Source: Staphylococcus hsinchuensis (lineage in GTDB: Bacteria; Bacillota; Bacilli; Staphylococcales; Staphylococcaceae). From it: DNA of 64,000 bases. The stretch lies in assembly GCF_038789205.1 (NCBI RefSeq), contig NZ_CP128355.1, positions 558,001 through 622,000 of the forward strand. The letters run 5' to 3'. The position numbers were made by a program, and so were the translations under genes. Positions 8,774 through 18,883 of this stretch are shown here, piece after piece (position 1 is the first letter of the stretch; every line of letters starts with the position of its first letter). The notes below the pieces were generated by a model, which had not been told where the DNA came from, did no database searches, and saw only the letters and a program-made list of their open reading frames with translations.

Positions 8774-9695
8774 AATTATTATTATAACTTTCTTCAATAT
8801 ATGGTTTTGCTTTTTCTAAGTCATGTTGGTTTTTAATTGTGATAGATAAATTCCCCGTACCGTAATGTCCAACATTCGTCACATCACGAGTGAAGCTTGA
8901 TTCAAAGTTTACTTGTGTTAAATCTACTTTAACGTAAAGTTGTATTTTATTTTGTTTAGGGTACACTTCTACACAAACAAAGTTTTTAATTCGTTTAAAG
9001 GCAATGTAATACTTTAATTCCTTCACTTGTACATCATCACCCAATGCATCTAAATAATCATACAGTTCATGATATAAATCCGTCAGTTCTTGACCTGCTT
9101 TTTCAATATTCTCATTAACTGTAAGTTGTATTGGATGATTGGCAGTACTACTTGATGATTTTTGATTTACGTAACTCTCAGCATTTTTCGCTACTGTAGC
9201 ATTAATTAAATCTAACATTAAATATTGGTTATCAAATTGTTTGTAACGGTAGAGTTCAATATTACGATTAATTTGTTGAACAGCGTATTCGTCATATCTC
9301 GTAAACCCGCCAGCAATACATAACAAGCGAGGCGTTTTCCAATCTATCTTATCAGAAACCTCTTTACCAACCTTTTTCATTACCAATAATTCAAATTCTG
9401 CTTTATGATCCATTAACCAATCTAAATAGAATAGCCCTTGATTAATAACATTTTCATTTGTCGCACGTTTATATTCTAGTATCACAGGAGAATAATTCTC
9501 ATCAATTCCTAAAGTATCAATGCGACCTGAATGCTTTTTACCAGTTGTATATTCTGAGGCTAAAAATGTAATACCTAATAAACTTTCTGTATTATGTTCA
9601 ATAATCTCTTGGAGCGATCTTTCTATAACAACAGCCGCTCCCTTCAATTCATAAGCTTTCTCACCAGATATATCAAATAACTTGATATCACCCAT
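8772..9695 (-). CDS. PD-(D/E)XK nuclease-like protein with DUF5655 C-terminus
   Basis: A 307-residue protein and fourth member of the type I restriction locus, 34 bases after hsdS with its own GGAGGC ribosome site. Residues 55-77 (SGRIDTLGID...VILEYKR) place Asp60 fourteen residues before Glu74-x-Lys76, the spacing of a PD-(D/E)XK nuclease or nucleic-acid-binding core related to NucS/RecB-like folds. Residues 195-305 resemble the DUF5655 domain (YIAFKRIKNFVCVEVYPKQ). Similar proteins occur in or beside restriction islands, so a role in defence or in modulating the HsdRMS complex is plausible but unproven. Catalysis cannot be judged by eye. Confidence 0.65.
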   Translation of the reverse strand: MGDIKLFDISGEKAYELKGAAVVIERSLQEIIEHNTESLLGITFLASEYTTGKKHSGRIDTLGIDENYSPVILEYKRATNENVINQGLFYLDWLMDHKAEFELLVMKKVGKEVSDKIDWKTPRLLCIAGGFTRYDEYAVQQINRNIELYRYKQFDNQYLMLDLINATVAKNAESYVNQKSSSSTANHPIQLTVNENIEKAGQELTDLYHELYDYLDALGDDVQVKELKYYIAFKRIKNFVCVEVYPKQNKIQLYVKVDLTQVNFESSFTRDVTNVGHYGTGNLSITIKNQHDLEKAKPYIEESYNNN

Positions 9696-9729
9696 CCTTA
9701 GCCTCCTTCACGAACTTTTGTAGGAAATC

Positions 9730-10938
9730 TTAAACAAACATCTTTTGTAAAAAGCCTTTTTTGCGTTCTTTTAATAAATCGATTTTTTTAGATTGATTTT
9801 CAATCATTTTATCGATATTATCTAAAAAATCAACAATTCTTCTTTGTTCTTCTAATATAGGTAAATGAACTTTTAATTTTAAAAGTTCATTTTTTGAAAC
9901 ATTAAAACGTGTAGAGCCTTGAGCTATTATAGTTATTCTCTTTCTTAACTGACTGCTTCTTAAAATTCTCGCTAAATATATTGGTTCAATATTTTTTGTG
10001 GTCACCCTAAACCCAAAACAAAAACTATTTAAATACATATTCTTTGCACTATATAACCATATTGAACTCATTCCTGCTTCATGTGGAGTTTCTGAGGAAG
10101 TTGTAATTAATATATCTTTATATTCTACTTTATTTTGGTTTTCAAATTCGTTAATATTAACTTTTTCAACTAAGTCAGACGATGCAATAGTATTTTTGAA
10201 AACGTTCCTATATGTTATAAAATATGATTCTCCATATCCAAAGTCTTTTTTTGTTTTTCCAGATAAACCAGTATATGATCTACCTAAATCATCTAGACTC
10301 ATTCTTCCCCATTTTGGAAAATCGTTCCCATTCTCATCTTTGAATCGAAGTTGTTGTGAGAATATTTTTTGCATGTAACCTTTTTTCTGTTCTTCCAACT
10401 TTTCTAATTTTAGTTCTTCGAGTTCAATTTGACGATCGAGTTTGCTGAAGAAATCCACTATATGTTTTTTTTCGACATTATTAGGCAATAATATCTTCAA
10501 TTTCTTAATGTCTTTTCCTGAAACAGATTCAAAAGTGCTTCCTTGTGAAAACATAAACCATTTTCCATCTATATAAAATTTTTCTAAAAAATAGTATGTA
10601 AATAATCCTGAGTTAATTGAACAAACACCTCGTCCTATACATACATTCATTTGAGCGATGGCTAATTTTCCTACAGGTGCTCTTACTGTTAGTAATATGT
10701 CGCCTTTAGTCACCATTTTAGTAACCTGCTTTGTATATATCCTAGGAAAGACACGTCCCTTTTTTAAATCTGCATTCCCTTGGACTAGTATTGTCTCACT
10801 CTCATCTTCTGTATAATATTTACTTTCAGGACTTTGCCCCATTGTAATTTTTGCTACATCTCCTAACTTCCTTTCTTCCCACTCCCCACTAAATTCAGGG
10901 AATCTTAACTCCGGTACATTCTTTTTTTCATTAGTCAC
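9730..10938 (-). CDS. hsdS: Type I restriction-modification specificity subunit HsdS
   Basis: A 402-residue DNA-recognition subunit with two target-recognition domains (about 12-190 and 205-390). The two halves end in matching coiled coils, LEEQKKGYMQKIFSQQLRF and LKERKKGFLQKMFV, the conserved spacer regions that contact HsdM. Each half would read one part of a bipartite target, and the sequence read cannot be predicted by eye. The GTG start lies inside the hsdM end (8-base overlap, GTGACTAA), so it is translationally coupled. Base composition of the recognition domains is more AT-rich than hsdM, as expected for fast-exchanging specificity domains. Confidence 0.95.
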   Translation of the reverse strand: MTNEKKNVPELRFPEFSGEWEERKLGDVAKITMGQSPESKYYTEDESETILVQGNADLKKGRVFPRIYTKQVTKMVTKGDILLTVRAPVGKLAIAQMNVCIGRGVCSINSGLFTYYFLEKFYIDGKWFMFSQGSTFESVSGKDIKKLKILLPNNVEKKHIVDFFSKLDRQIELEELKLEKLEEQKKGYMQKIFSQQLRFKDENGNDFPKWGRMSLDDLGRSYTGLSGKTKKDFGYGESYFITYRNVFKNTIASSDLVEKVNINEFENQNKVEYKDILITTSSETPHEAGMSSIWLYSAKNMYLNSFCFGFRVTTKNIEPIYLARILRSSQLRKRITIIAQGSTRFNVSKNELLKLKVHLPILEEQRRIVDFLDNIDKMIENQSKKIDLLKERKKGFLQKMFV

Positions 10939-12487
10939 GTTTATGCACTCCTAATTCTTGTAAGTAACTGTTGATTTCAGATTCGACTTTTGAGATTTCG
11001 TTATCGATTTCATCTAGGTCTTGTTGGACTTGGTCTAAATCAACTGGTTCTTCTTCTTCGAATGTGTCAACGTAGCGTGGAATGTTAAGATTGAAGTCGT
11101 TTTCTTCGATTTCTGATAATGGTGCGTTGTAGCTATATTTTTCTACAGTTTCTCTGTTTTTGTATGTTTCAATGATTTTTTCTACATTTTCATCGGTTAA
11201 ATTATTTTGATTTTTTCCTTTTTCAAATTCATTTGATGCATCAATAAATAACACGGAGTCGTCTGTGTTACGGCACTTTTTAAAGACTAAGATACATGTT
11301 GGAATGCTTGTACCGTAGAAAATATTGGCTGGCAAACCAATTACAGCGTCTAAATAGTTTTTCTCTTCGATTAAATATTTACGAATTGTGCCTTCTGCCG
11401 CGCCACGGAATAGCACCCCGTGAGGAAGCACGACAGCCATTGTGCCATCATCATGTAAGTAATGCACCATGTGTTGAATAAATGCGAAATCTGCCTTCGA
11501 TTTAGGTGCTAATTTACCATAATTGCTGAAACGTTCATCATCATTGAATTTACTATCCGCAGACCATTTCGCACTGTAAGGCGGATTGGCTACTACGGCG
11601 TCGAACTTTTCATCTTGGAAAGCTGGATTTTCTAATGTGTCATCATTTTGAATGTCAAAGTTTTCATAGCGTACATCGTGTAATAACATGTTCATTCGCG
11701 CTAAGTTGTATGTCGTATTGTTTCGTTCTTGCCCATTGTAACGGTAAACGTTGGCCTCTTTACCAACTCGTAATAATAATGACCCTGAACCACATGTTGG
11801 ATCGTATACGTTTCTTAATTTATCTTTACCATCTGTCACTACTTTCGCTAAAATCTTAGACACTTGTTGTGGAGTGTAGAATTCTCCAGCTTTTTTTCCT
11901 GCTGTAGCGGCGAATCGACCGATTAAGAACTCGTATGCATCACCTAACATGTCAATTTCCATTTCGCTATGTACGAATGGTAAATCGGCTAAGTTAACCA
12001 TAACTTTAGAAATAAGTGCTGTACGTTCTTTCACCGTATTACCTAAACGTGATGAACTTAAATCCATGTCACTGAATAAACCGATGAAATCTTCTTCACT
12101 GTCCTCACCAAGTGTAGACGTTTCAACTTTACGAATCGCATTCGCTAAATGTTCAATATCGAAAGTTTGGTTCTCGATTTCTTTAATCATGTTCGCATAG
12201 AGATCTTTCGGTTCAATAAAGTAACCAACATTATCGATAAGTTCTTCCTGTAAGTCTTCGCGGTAGTCTTCATCTGCCCATGCTTCTTCATATGTAAGGT
12301 CTTCGCCTTCTAGAGCTTCATTATATTCTTGTTCGGCCTTTTCTGATAAAAATCGGTAGAAAATAAGCCCTAATATGTAATTTCGGAATTCGCTGGCATC
12401 CATATTGCCACGAAGGTCATTGGCAATCGACCATAACTTTTTATGTAATTCTGCTTGTTGCAGGCGTTGTTTTTCAGTAATTGACAT
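10931..12487 (-). CDS. hsdM: Type I methyltransferase subunit HsdM
   Basis: A 518-residue protein whose length and N-terminus (MSITEKQRLQQAELHKKLWS) closely match the staphylococcal SauI-type HsdM. The N-terminal HsdM_N helical domain covers about 10-150. The N6-adenine methylase domain has the SAM motif DPTCGSGSLLLRVG (229-242) and the catalytic NPPY (301-304). A C-terminal coiled coil (about 480-510) binds HsdS. It methylates adenines in the target set by HsdS and forms the M2S core that recruits HsdR. It has its own promoter, separated from hsdR by a terminator, so modification can be expressed independently. Confidence 0.96.
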   Translation of the reverse strand: MSITEKQRLQQAELHKKLWSIANDLRGNMDASEFRNYILGLIFYRFLSEKAEQEYNEALEGEDLTYEEAWADEDYREDLQEELIDNVGYFIEPKDLYANMIKEIENQTFDIEHLANAIRKVETSTLGEDSEEDFIGLFSDMDLSSSRLGNTVKERTALISKVMVNLADLPFVHSEMEIDMLGDAYEFLIGRFAATAGKKAGEFYTPQQVSKILAKVVTDGKDKLRNVYDPTCGSGSLLLRVGKEANVYRYNGQERNNTTYNLARMNMLLHDVRYENFDIQNDDTLENPAFQDEKFDAVVANPPYSAKWSADSKFNDDERFSNYGKLAPKSKADFAFIQHMVHYLHDDGTMAVVLPHGVLFRGAAEGTIRKYLIEEKNYLDAVIGLPANIFYGTSIPTCILVFKKCRNTDDSVLFIDASNEFEKGKNQNNLTDENVEKIIETYKNRETVEKYSYNAPLSEIEENDFNLNIPRYVDTFEEEEPVDLDQVQQDLDEIDNEISKVESEINSYLQELGVHKRD

Positions 12488-12539
12488 TCTTACTGCCTCC
12501 TAAATAATTGTATTGTTTGCGACGTTTTTCTTTATATTG

Positions 12540-12548
12540 AGTATAACA
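12540..12548 (-). promoter_or_regulatory. Extended -10 promoter element of hsdM
   Basis: Reading leftward: TGTTATACT, a TATACT -10 with the TGn extension, 52 bases before the hsdM start. The -35 is weak, as usual for extended -10 promoters. A GGAGGC ribosome site precedes the ATG. Confidence 0.55.
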
Positions 12549-12576
12549 TTTTACTGATGTATATCACATTTATGAT

Positions 12577-12619
12577 GAAAAAGGACATCACGGGCGCATT
12601 GTAACGATGGTGATGTCCT
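12577..12619 (-). terminator. Terminator of hsdR
   Basis: AGGACATCAC and GTGATGTCCT form a 10-bp stem, followed on the minus strand by five T. It lies between hsdR and hsdM and separates the two transcripts. Confidence 0.85.
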
Positions 12620-12640
12620 AACTCTTGAAATTCTATCTCT

Positions 12641-15430
12641 CTACACGCTATATTTTTCGGTTACTTCTTCAACAAAGTTCGCAATTGCAGCTTTCGTCTT
12701 ACGCTTTTCTTTAAGTGGCATCTTACCGACGATATCTTTTAAGCTATTCTTATCTACAACACCACTATATTGAAATTCTGATGTAATCGTCTTTAAAGCT
12801 TGTTCGTCGAGTGATTTTTCTTTGGCAAAGTTACCAAAATCTTCTTCACGTTTCGCATTTTCAAATTCGATATAAACTTCATCAATATCGTCTTCTTGAT
12901 CTAATTTCGGCACGACTTCATCAATGAATTCTCTAATTAAGTCACGTTTTAGGCGTAATGTTGGATCATCCGCATTGTCTAAAATACGACGAATTTGTTC
13001 GCGGTTACGTTGTTGTTCATGCTTGTCTTCAAGATCGATTTGTCTTACCAGATTCATAATATATGAAACGTTGATTGTATCATTACTTAAAATTTCAATT
13101 TCGAAATCAATATCTTCGAGGATTGAGACTTTGTTCTTTTGACCTTTTTTCGGTTTAACTTCATCATAAATTGCGAAATATTTACTCTTATAATCTTCGA
13201 AGTCTTGTTCATCCATACCGATTTCGTCTACAGTAAATTCAAAATCATCGAACGCTTTCATTCTTAATATTAATTTCGAAAGAAGTCGGTACGCTTCAAC
13301 AAATTCCTTTTTACCTTCTTCGTCTTGCACTTCATCCATAAATTGAGGTGATGGTGCAATTTGCTTCAACTCTTTCAAGGCTTCTTCAAATTCTGATTTA
13401 TATTCACCGTAACTACGCATTAACACACGATCTGTGTCTTCCGTTTGAGAGAACAACTTTAAAGCATCGTCGACATTTTTCTTGAGATTACGATAATTTA
13501 CGACCTTGCCGAAAGGTTTCGTTTCTTTTTCCACACGATTTGTACGCGAATACGCTTGGATTAAGTCATGATATTTTAAATTCTTATCGACGTAAAGTGT
13601 ATTTAATACCTTACTGTCGAAACCAGTTAAGAACATATTTACGACAATAAGTACATCAATTTTATTATCTTTAACACCTTTTTTCACATTTTTTGACAGG
13701 TGGTTAAAGTACTCCGAGAACGTATCTGTTGTAAAGTTAGTGCCAAAGCGTGCATTATAATCTTGCATCATTTCTTCTAATTTATCTCGAGAATGATACG
13801 TTTGCTCGCCTTCTTTATCATCTTCATTCGCTTGGAATGAATAAATACCTGCAACCGTTAGCGGTTTATTATATTCTGAAGCAATCTTCTTAAATGCATC
13901 ATAATATTTGATGAGTGCAGGAATACTTTGCACTGTTAAAATACTTGAATATTGGCGATCACGCGTATAGCTATTATGATTTTCTGTAATATGACGTGCG
14001 ATTAATTCAACACGGCGGTCAGACATCCACACTTCATCTTTATCAATGTCTTCAACCATATCTTCATTTTCAGTCTTAATGGCTTGATCTTTAAATGTAT
14101 TAATATAGTCAACTGAGAACCCGAGCACGTTACCATCGTGAATCGCATCTTTAATTAAATATGTGTGTAAACATTTGCCGAAGATATCAGCTGTACTACG
14201 GCCATCTTGACTGCTATTTTCTAAAAATCGAGGCGTTCCTGTAAAACCAAAGAATTGCGCATTATTAAAGTGCTGACGCACGATACGATGCATATCACCG
14301 AACTGACTACGGTGACACTCATCAATGATGAACACGACTTTGTCTGTCTTGTACTGCTCTAATAATTCCGCATTACCTTGGATTGCTTTCGACATTTTTT
14401 GAATAGTTGTAACAATTAGTGGTAAACTTTTATCGTTTAACTGACGTACCAATTGTTGTGTGTTATTCGTTTTATCAACGGCACCTTTAGAGAATTTGTT
14501 AAACTCTTCTTCTGTCTGACTGTCTAAATCTTTACGGTCAACGAGGAAAATGACTTTTTTAATATCTTCTTGTTCTGAGAGGACTTGGCTCGTCTTAAAT
14601 GAAGTGAGCGTCTTACCGCTTCCCGTCGTGTGCCAAATATAGCCATTGTTTGCAGTTTCCGTAGCTTGATTAATCAATGCTTCTACTGCATGAACTTGGT
14701 ACGGACGCATTGCCATCAATAATTTATCCGTTTCATTAATAATCATATAGCGAGAAATCATTTTCGCTAAGTGGCATGGACGTAAAAATGAATCCGCAAA
14801 ATCACTTAAAGTGTTAATGCGTTTATTATTTTTATCACTCCAATAAAACATATGACTTTTGAATATTTCACCATCATTATTCGAAATATAGCGCGTTTCG
14901 ATACCATTACTAATGACAAACATTTGAATGTAACGGAATAAACCTGTGAAATTTTGTTTACGATAACGCATCACTTGGTTAAACGCTTCGTTAATATCTA
15001 CACCACGACGCTTCAATTCTATTTGAACCAAAGGTAAACCATTGATCAAAATCGTCACGTCATAACGCGCTTTATATTTATCTTCCACAGCGACTTGATT
15101 CGTCACCTGAAATTTATTTTTACACCAGTTACGCGTATCTAAAAATGATAAATAAACTTCTGATTCATCGTCACGCTTTAACGGTAACTTATCTCTGAGT
15201 ATGCGTGCACTCTCAAAGATCCCCTTACCATTGATCATCGTTAACAAACGCTGGAACTCTTTATCTGTTAGTGGTTGCCCATCTAATTTGTCGGCATGTC
15301 GTTCATTCAGAATCGCACGAAAGTTGTCGAGCATTTGTTGGTCATTGTTGATAGTCACCGTTTCATAACTATTTCCTTTCAACTGTTCAATTAATGCTTG
15401 TTCAAGTTCATACTCACTTTGGTATGCCAA
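12641..15430 (-). CDS. hsdR: Type I restriction endonuclease subunit HsdR
   Basis: 929 residues, the usual length of staphylococcal SauI-type HsdR. The N-terminal nuclease has Asp124, Glu138 and Lys140 in [18 protein letters not shown], a PD-(D/E)XK site. The SF2 translocase follows: Walker A HTTGSGKT (267-274), DECH box (370-373), FTGTP, and motif VI-like AYSRTNR. A C-terminal helical domain for binding the methyltransferase follows. All key residues are present, so it should be active. The start is TTG after GAGGGGAT. In S. aureus hsdR is usually remote from hsdMS; here it sits directly upstream as a full locus. Confidence 0.96.
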   Translation of the reverse strand: MAYQSEYELEQALIEQLKGNSYETVTINNDQQMLDNFRAILNERHADKLDGQPLTDKEFQRLLTMINGKGIFESARILRDKLPLKRDDESEVYLSFLDTRNWCKNKFQVTNQVAVEDKYKARYDVTILINGLPLVQIELKRRGVDINEAFNQVMRYRKQNFTGLFRYIQMFVISNGIETRYISNNDGEIFKSHMFYWSDKNNKRINTLSDFADSFLRPCHLAKMISRYMIINETDKLLMAMRPYQVHAVEALINQATETANNGYIWHTTGSGKTLTSFKTSQVLSEQEDIKKVIFLVDRKDLDSQTEEEFNKFSKGAVDKTNNTQQLVRQLNDKSLPLIVTTIQKMSKAIQGNAELLEQYKTDKVVFIIDECHRSQFGDMHRIVRQHFNNAQFFGFTGTPRFLENSSQDGRSTADIFGKCLHTYLIKDAIHDGNVLGFSVDYINTFKDQAIKTENEDMVEDIDKDEVWMSDRRVELIARHITENHNSYTRDRQYSSILTVQSIPALIKYYDAFKKIASEYNKPLTVAGIYSFQANEDDKEGEQTYHSRDKLEEMMQDYNARFGTNFTTDTFSEYFNHLSKNVKKGVKDNKIDVLIVVNMFLTGFDSKVLNTLYVDKNLKYHDLIQAYSRTNRVEKETKPFGKVVNYRNLKKNVDDALKLFSQTEDTDRVLMRSYGEYKSEFEEALKELKQIAPSPQFMDEVQDEEGKKEFVEAYRLLSKLILRMKAFDDFEFTVDEIGMDEQDFEDYKSKYFAIYDEVKPKKGQKNKVSILEDIDFEIEILSNDTINVSYIMNLVRQIDLEDKHEQQRNREQIRRILDNADDPTLRLKRDLIREFIDEVVPKLDQEDDIDEVYIEFENAKREEDFGNFAKEKSLDEQALKTITSEFQYSGVVDKNSLKDIVGKMPLKEKRKTKAAIANFVEEVTEKYSV

Positions 15431-15603
15431 ACCTATCCCCTCAATTCTCTATGTATTCCTTTTAAATATATCATATAAATAAAAAATTAATAACTTAAAG
15501 TTACATTTATGTCTATAAAAACAGTTTTGTGATAATGCATATTTTCAAACTAACACATTTAACGATAATTTAAAGTAAAGTGGGGTGTGAAATATACTTG
15601 ATA

Positions 15604-15639
15604 AAAAAGAAACTCCCCCTTCATACAAAGGGGGAGTTT
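15604..15639 (-). terminator. Terminator downstream of the decayed gene after metQ
   Basis: AAACTCCCCCTT / AAGGGGGAGTTT, a 12-bp stem with a 6-base loop, followed on the minus strand by six T. It ends the metNIQ transcript region. Confidence 0.9.
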
Positions 15640-15669
15640 GAATCATATGTTACGCAACTGTAAAAATTT

Positions 15670-16088
15670 TTATTTAACATCTTTATACTGTTTCAACTTG
15701 TTTTTCCATTCTTTTTTCAATGTTTTGTTGTGTGTTTCTTTGAACACAACGTTAGGCTTTAAGTTTGGATCTTTGTCACTGAAATCTTTATATGAGAAAC
15801 CACTAGATAACGTTATCGTATCATCTGGTTTAAAGATATAGTAGTATACTTTACCGTTATCAGCAAACAAGTACTTCCTAACCGATTTATTCATATTCGC
15901 AACGGCCTGGTAACCTTCAACATTCGATAGTCGCTTCGCTGATTCATCGTATCCTTTTGTACCTTCACTAGATGTATACATATAGAAACACCGACTAAAT
16001 TATGAAATTTGAAGTGATTCGATACAGGTTTATCTTTTTTAATAATTTGTACTTCACCATCATTACGTTAAGCTCTTTTTACATTCAC
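15670..16088 (-). pseudogene. Decayed gene of unknown function downstream of metQ
   Basis: A 103-codon frame is open from 15981 to 15670 (begins MYTSSEGTKGYDESAKR). A second frame directly upstream reads DGEVQIIKKDKPVSNHFKF... up to about 15985 and joins it through a frameshift near 15980-15990. Further upstream this second frame meets an in-frame TAA (after KRA). The composite looks like the C-terminal two thirds of a charged, Lys-rich soluble or secreted protein, with no start and no ribosome site. I do not recognise the family. It lies between metQ and the shared terminator, so it was probably the last gene of that operon or a remnant of an inserted gene. Confidence 0.6.
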
Positions 16089-16096
16089 TTATTTTT

Positions 16097-16927
16097 CTAA
16101 ACTGTCTTCGATATCTTTAATTTTTTTTTAGATAAGTTTACAGCTTTTTCTCCATCTTTCGTATCTTCTTTTAATGCTTTTTGAGCTTCTTTAGAGTGAT
16201 ATAATTTAATTACTTTTTTAATTTTCTTGCTGTCTTTATCTTTATCATTGATTGCGACTACATTAATATATGGTTTTACTGAATCTGATTTAGCATTTTC
16301 TAAATAGATTGGATCATTTTTCGGATCTTTACCAGCTTTTGATGCAACACCATTATTTACGACTGCAAAATCAACATCTGACAATGCACGTACGGTTTGT
16401 TGAGCATCTACGGCTTTAATTTTTAAATGTTTTGGATTTGATTTAATATCTTTAGTCGTACCATTTAATCCAAAGTTATTTTTTAGCTTAATTAGACCTG
16501 CTTTTTCTAATAATTTTAATGCACGTGCTTGGTTTGAAACATCATTTGGAATAATAACTTTTGCACCATCTTTAACTTTTTTCACGTTTTTAATTTTATC
16601 AGAATAGATACCCAGAGGTGCTAATACTGTCGTACTAGCCACTGAGATTTTAGCGTCTTTATGTGATTTTTTATACTCATTTAAAAATGCAAAGTGTTGA
16701 AAAGCATTCATATCAATGTCACCGTCACTCAAAGCTTTATTAGGAACATTATAATCTGAGAATTGTTTAATTTCAACATCTAAACCTTCATCTTTAGCTA
16801 ATTCCTTAACTTTTTCCCAAGCCTTTGTATCGTTTGAAGCAACACCTATTGTAACTTTGTCTTTACCACCTGAGCATGCTGCTAATAAAAATAATGTTGC
16901 AATTGCTAATACTATTAACTTTTTCAT
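16097..16927 (-). CDS. metQ: MetQ-type methionine-binding lipoprotein, frameshifted at 3' end
   Basis: A 276-residue NlpA-family protein. The signal peptide ends in lipobox LLAAC (Cys18), so it is lipid-anchored outside the membrane. It delivers D/L-methionine to MetNI. The last codons are out of frame: after a run of nine A (16121-16129) the frame reads LKISKTV and stops, whereas the next frame reads KDIEDSLEK to a TAA at 16089, which is the normal MetQ-like ending. One base lost from a ten-A run explains it. The protein would lose only its last helix end, so function may survive. It is 19 bases after metI in the metNIQ operon. Confidence 0.85.
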   Translation of the reverse strand: MKKLIVLAIATLFLLAACSGGKDKVTIGVASNDTKAWEKVKELAKDEGLDVEIKQFSDYNVPNKALSDGDIDMNAFQHFAFLNEYKKSHKDAKISVASTTVLAPLGIYSDKIKNVKKVKDGAKVIIPNDVSNQARALKLLEKAGLIKLKNNFGLNGTTKDIKSNPKHLKIKAVDAQQTVRALSDVDFAVVNNGVASKAGKDPKNDPIYLENAKSDSVKPYINVVAINDKDKDSKKIKKVIKLYHSKEAQKALKEDTKDGEKAVNLSKKKLKISKTV

Positions 16928-16946
16928 AACTTTTACAACTCCTTGT

Positions 16947-17606
16947 TTAATTTCTGCGTATACGTTTTGAAATATAATTACCTAATGACTGAATGATTTG
17001 GACGATGATAACTAATACAACAACAGTAATGATAATGACGGTCGTATCGAAACGTTGGTAGCCATAAGCGAGTGCTAAATCACCAATATCACCACCGCCA
17101 ACTGCTCCGGCCATTGCCGTACTTCCAATAAGTCCAATAATTGCAGTCGTTATTGCTAAAATTAGTGACCCTAATGCTTCAGGTAACAAGAAATAACGTA
17201 TGATTTGAATAGGTGAAGCGCCCATTGCTTTAGCAGCCTCGATAATACCATCATCAACTTCTAGCAAGGAATTTTCTACTAAACGTGCAATATAAGGTGC
17301 CACATAGACTGTTAATGGGACAATTGCAGCCGTTGTTCCTATTGAAGTTCCAGCAATCAACTTAGTAAAGGGTACAATCGCAATAAGTAAAATAATAAAT
17401 GGAAGGGATCTAAATATATTTATTATCGGGTTTAAAGTCCGATACAAAATATTGTTCGGCCAAATTCCATTTTTACGGGTTACAACGAGTAATATCCCTA
17501 ATGGAATACCAATTAATGCACCAATGACAAGCGCCACCGTTACCATATATAAAGTTTGATAAAGTGCTTCAAATAACTGAGAACTCGTAATACTTGAACC
17601 AAACAT
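16947..17606 (-). CDS. metI: MetI methionine ABC permease
   Basis: 219 residues from the ATG at 17606 (MFGSSITSSQLFEAL), chosen because GGAGGTG lies just upstream; a longer frame to 17690 would overlap metN and lacks a ribosome site. It has five membrane helices and the cytoplasmic EAA loop EAAKAMGASPIQIIRYFLLPEA that docks on MetN. The glycine-rich GSTAMAGAVGGGDIGDLA segment is characteristic of MetI. Its ribosome site lies within the end of metN, so translation is coupled. Confidence 0.9.
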   Translation of the reverse strand: MFGSSITSSQLFEALYQTLYMVTVALVIGALIGIPLGILLVVTRKNGIWPNNILYRTLNPIINIFRSLPFIILLIAIVPFTKLIAGTSIGTTAAIVPLTVYVAPYIARLVENSLLEVDDGIIEAAKAMGASPIQIIRYFLLPEALGSLILAITTAIIGLIGSTAMAGAVGGGDIGDLALAYGYQRFDTTVIIITVVVLVIIVQIIQSLGNYISKRIRRN

Positions 17607-17610
17607 ATTA

Positions 17611-18633
17611 TTACACCTCCTCATATTGAATATATCGTTGTTTGAAAAAAGCTTCGATATCGGTATCTTTAAAATGGGCATCATGTTCAAATCTCAACCA
17701 CAAATAACAAACTGTATCATTTTGAACCGTCGACATTGATGAGAATAAAATATTTACATTTAACTGATGTTTATGCATTAAATCATTTACGAGTGGTTGT
17801 TGAATTTGATTTGAATCTAAGAATAATTTGTAATCCGTGTAATTATGATCCTCACGTTGATTAAAACTATCTTGCAATGTTTGCGTTGGTTCTGTATCAA
17901 TAACTGTAGATACAAAATTCTTTGCCGTATGCGTTTGAGGTTGACTAAAAACCTCTTTCACCGTTCCTAATTCTATAACTGTTCCATGTTCCATCACTGC
18001 TATGCGATTACAAATACTCTGAATCACACTCATCTCATGTGTTATTAGTAATATCGTTACGCCAAAGGTGCGGTTAACATTTCTCAATAAATTTAATATA
18101 GATTGTGTCGTTGCTGGGTCCAACGCACTCGTTGCCTCATTACAAAGTAAAATTTTGGGATTTGTGACCAACGCACGAGCTATTGCCACACGCTGTTTCT
18201 GTCCACCTGAAAGTTCATCTGGAAATTGATCTTTCTTATCAGCCAAACCAACGAACTCTAACATTTCGTTCACTTTTTGAGTAATCTCTTCTTTACTTTT
18301 TTTACTTAAAACTAGTGGCATGGCAACATTTTTAAACACTGTTTTAGAATTTAATAAATTAAAATGTTGGAAAATCATACCTATATCTTTTTTTACGTTC
18401 CTTAAATCTTTCTCTTTATATGTATCTAATTCATGTCCATCTACAATCACTTGACCATCTGTTGCTCTTTCGAGTTGATTAACGAGTCGCACTAATGTAC
18501 TTTTTCCTGCACCACTATACCCAATCACACCGAAAATATCGTGTTTATCAACAGTAAACGTGATATTTTTTAAGGCGTGTATCTCTTCATCTTTTTTCCG
18601 AAATACTTTATTTACATTGTGAAATTCGATCAC
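17611..18633 (-). CDS. metN: MetN methionine ABC ATPase with altered Walker B
   Basis: 340 residues: an ATPase domain (1-240) and a C-terminal NIL domain (about 265-340) that senses methionine in this family. Walker A is GYSGAGKST (38-46) and the signature is LSGGQKQRVAIARAL. Walker B reads ILLCNEATSALDP, with Asn165 where the family has Asp (codon AAT). That Asp coordinates magnesium, so the change should weaken hydrolysis. The catalytic Glu166 is kept. It is the first gene of the operon with a consensus promoter 40-70 bases upstream. The leader is about 40 bases, too short for an S-box or T-box riboswitch. Confidence 0.9.
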   Translation of the reverse strand: MIEFHNVNKVFRKKDEEIHALKNITFTVDKHDIFGVIGYSGAGKSTLVRLVNQLERATDGQVIVDGHELDTYKEKDLRNVKKDIGMIFQHFNLLNSKTVFKNVAMPLVLSKKSKEEITQKVNEMLEFVGLADKKDQFPDELSGGQKQRVAIARALVTNPKILLCNEATSALDPATTQSILNLLRNVNRTFGVTILLITHEMSVIQSICNRIAVMEHGTVIELGTVKEVFSQPQTHTAKNFVSTVIDTEPTQTLQDSFNQREDHNYTDYKLFLDSNQIQQPLVNDLMHKHQLNVNILFSSMSTVQNDTVCYLWLRFEHDAHFKDTDIEAFFKQRYIQYEEV

Positions 18634-18679
18634 TCCAATTCCCTCCTATGTAATTCTTACTAAAATGATATGATATTTG

Positions 18680-18708
18680 ATTATAGGCAAGAAAAACATC
18701 CAAGTCAA
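18680..18708 (-). promoter_or_regulatory. SigA promoter of metNIQ
   Basis: On the minus strand: TTGACT (18708-18703), 17-base spacer, TATAAT (18685-18680). The implied transcript start near 18673 leaves a leader of about 40 bases. The rest of 18709-18883 holds no gene that I can see. Confidence 0.85.
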
Positions 18709-18883
18709 GACTATTTTCAGACTTTTCACAATAGAAAGAATTATCTTACATTTTTAAACGTATTTTAAACTACAATTTAAACGTAAAGTTCAAAAACCTA
18801 TATAAGTCCACTATTAACAATGTAAGGTTAGTCTCCCGTTTGTCATACGTCACACACCCGGAAGTCTTAAAATTCCTTTAGTC

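Noticed and set aside
18634..18679. SAM or T-box riboswitch in front of metN
   Set aside because: The promoter leaves only about 40 bases of leader, too short for either, and no T-box or S-box motif was seen.
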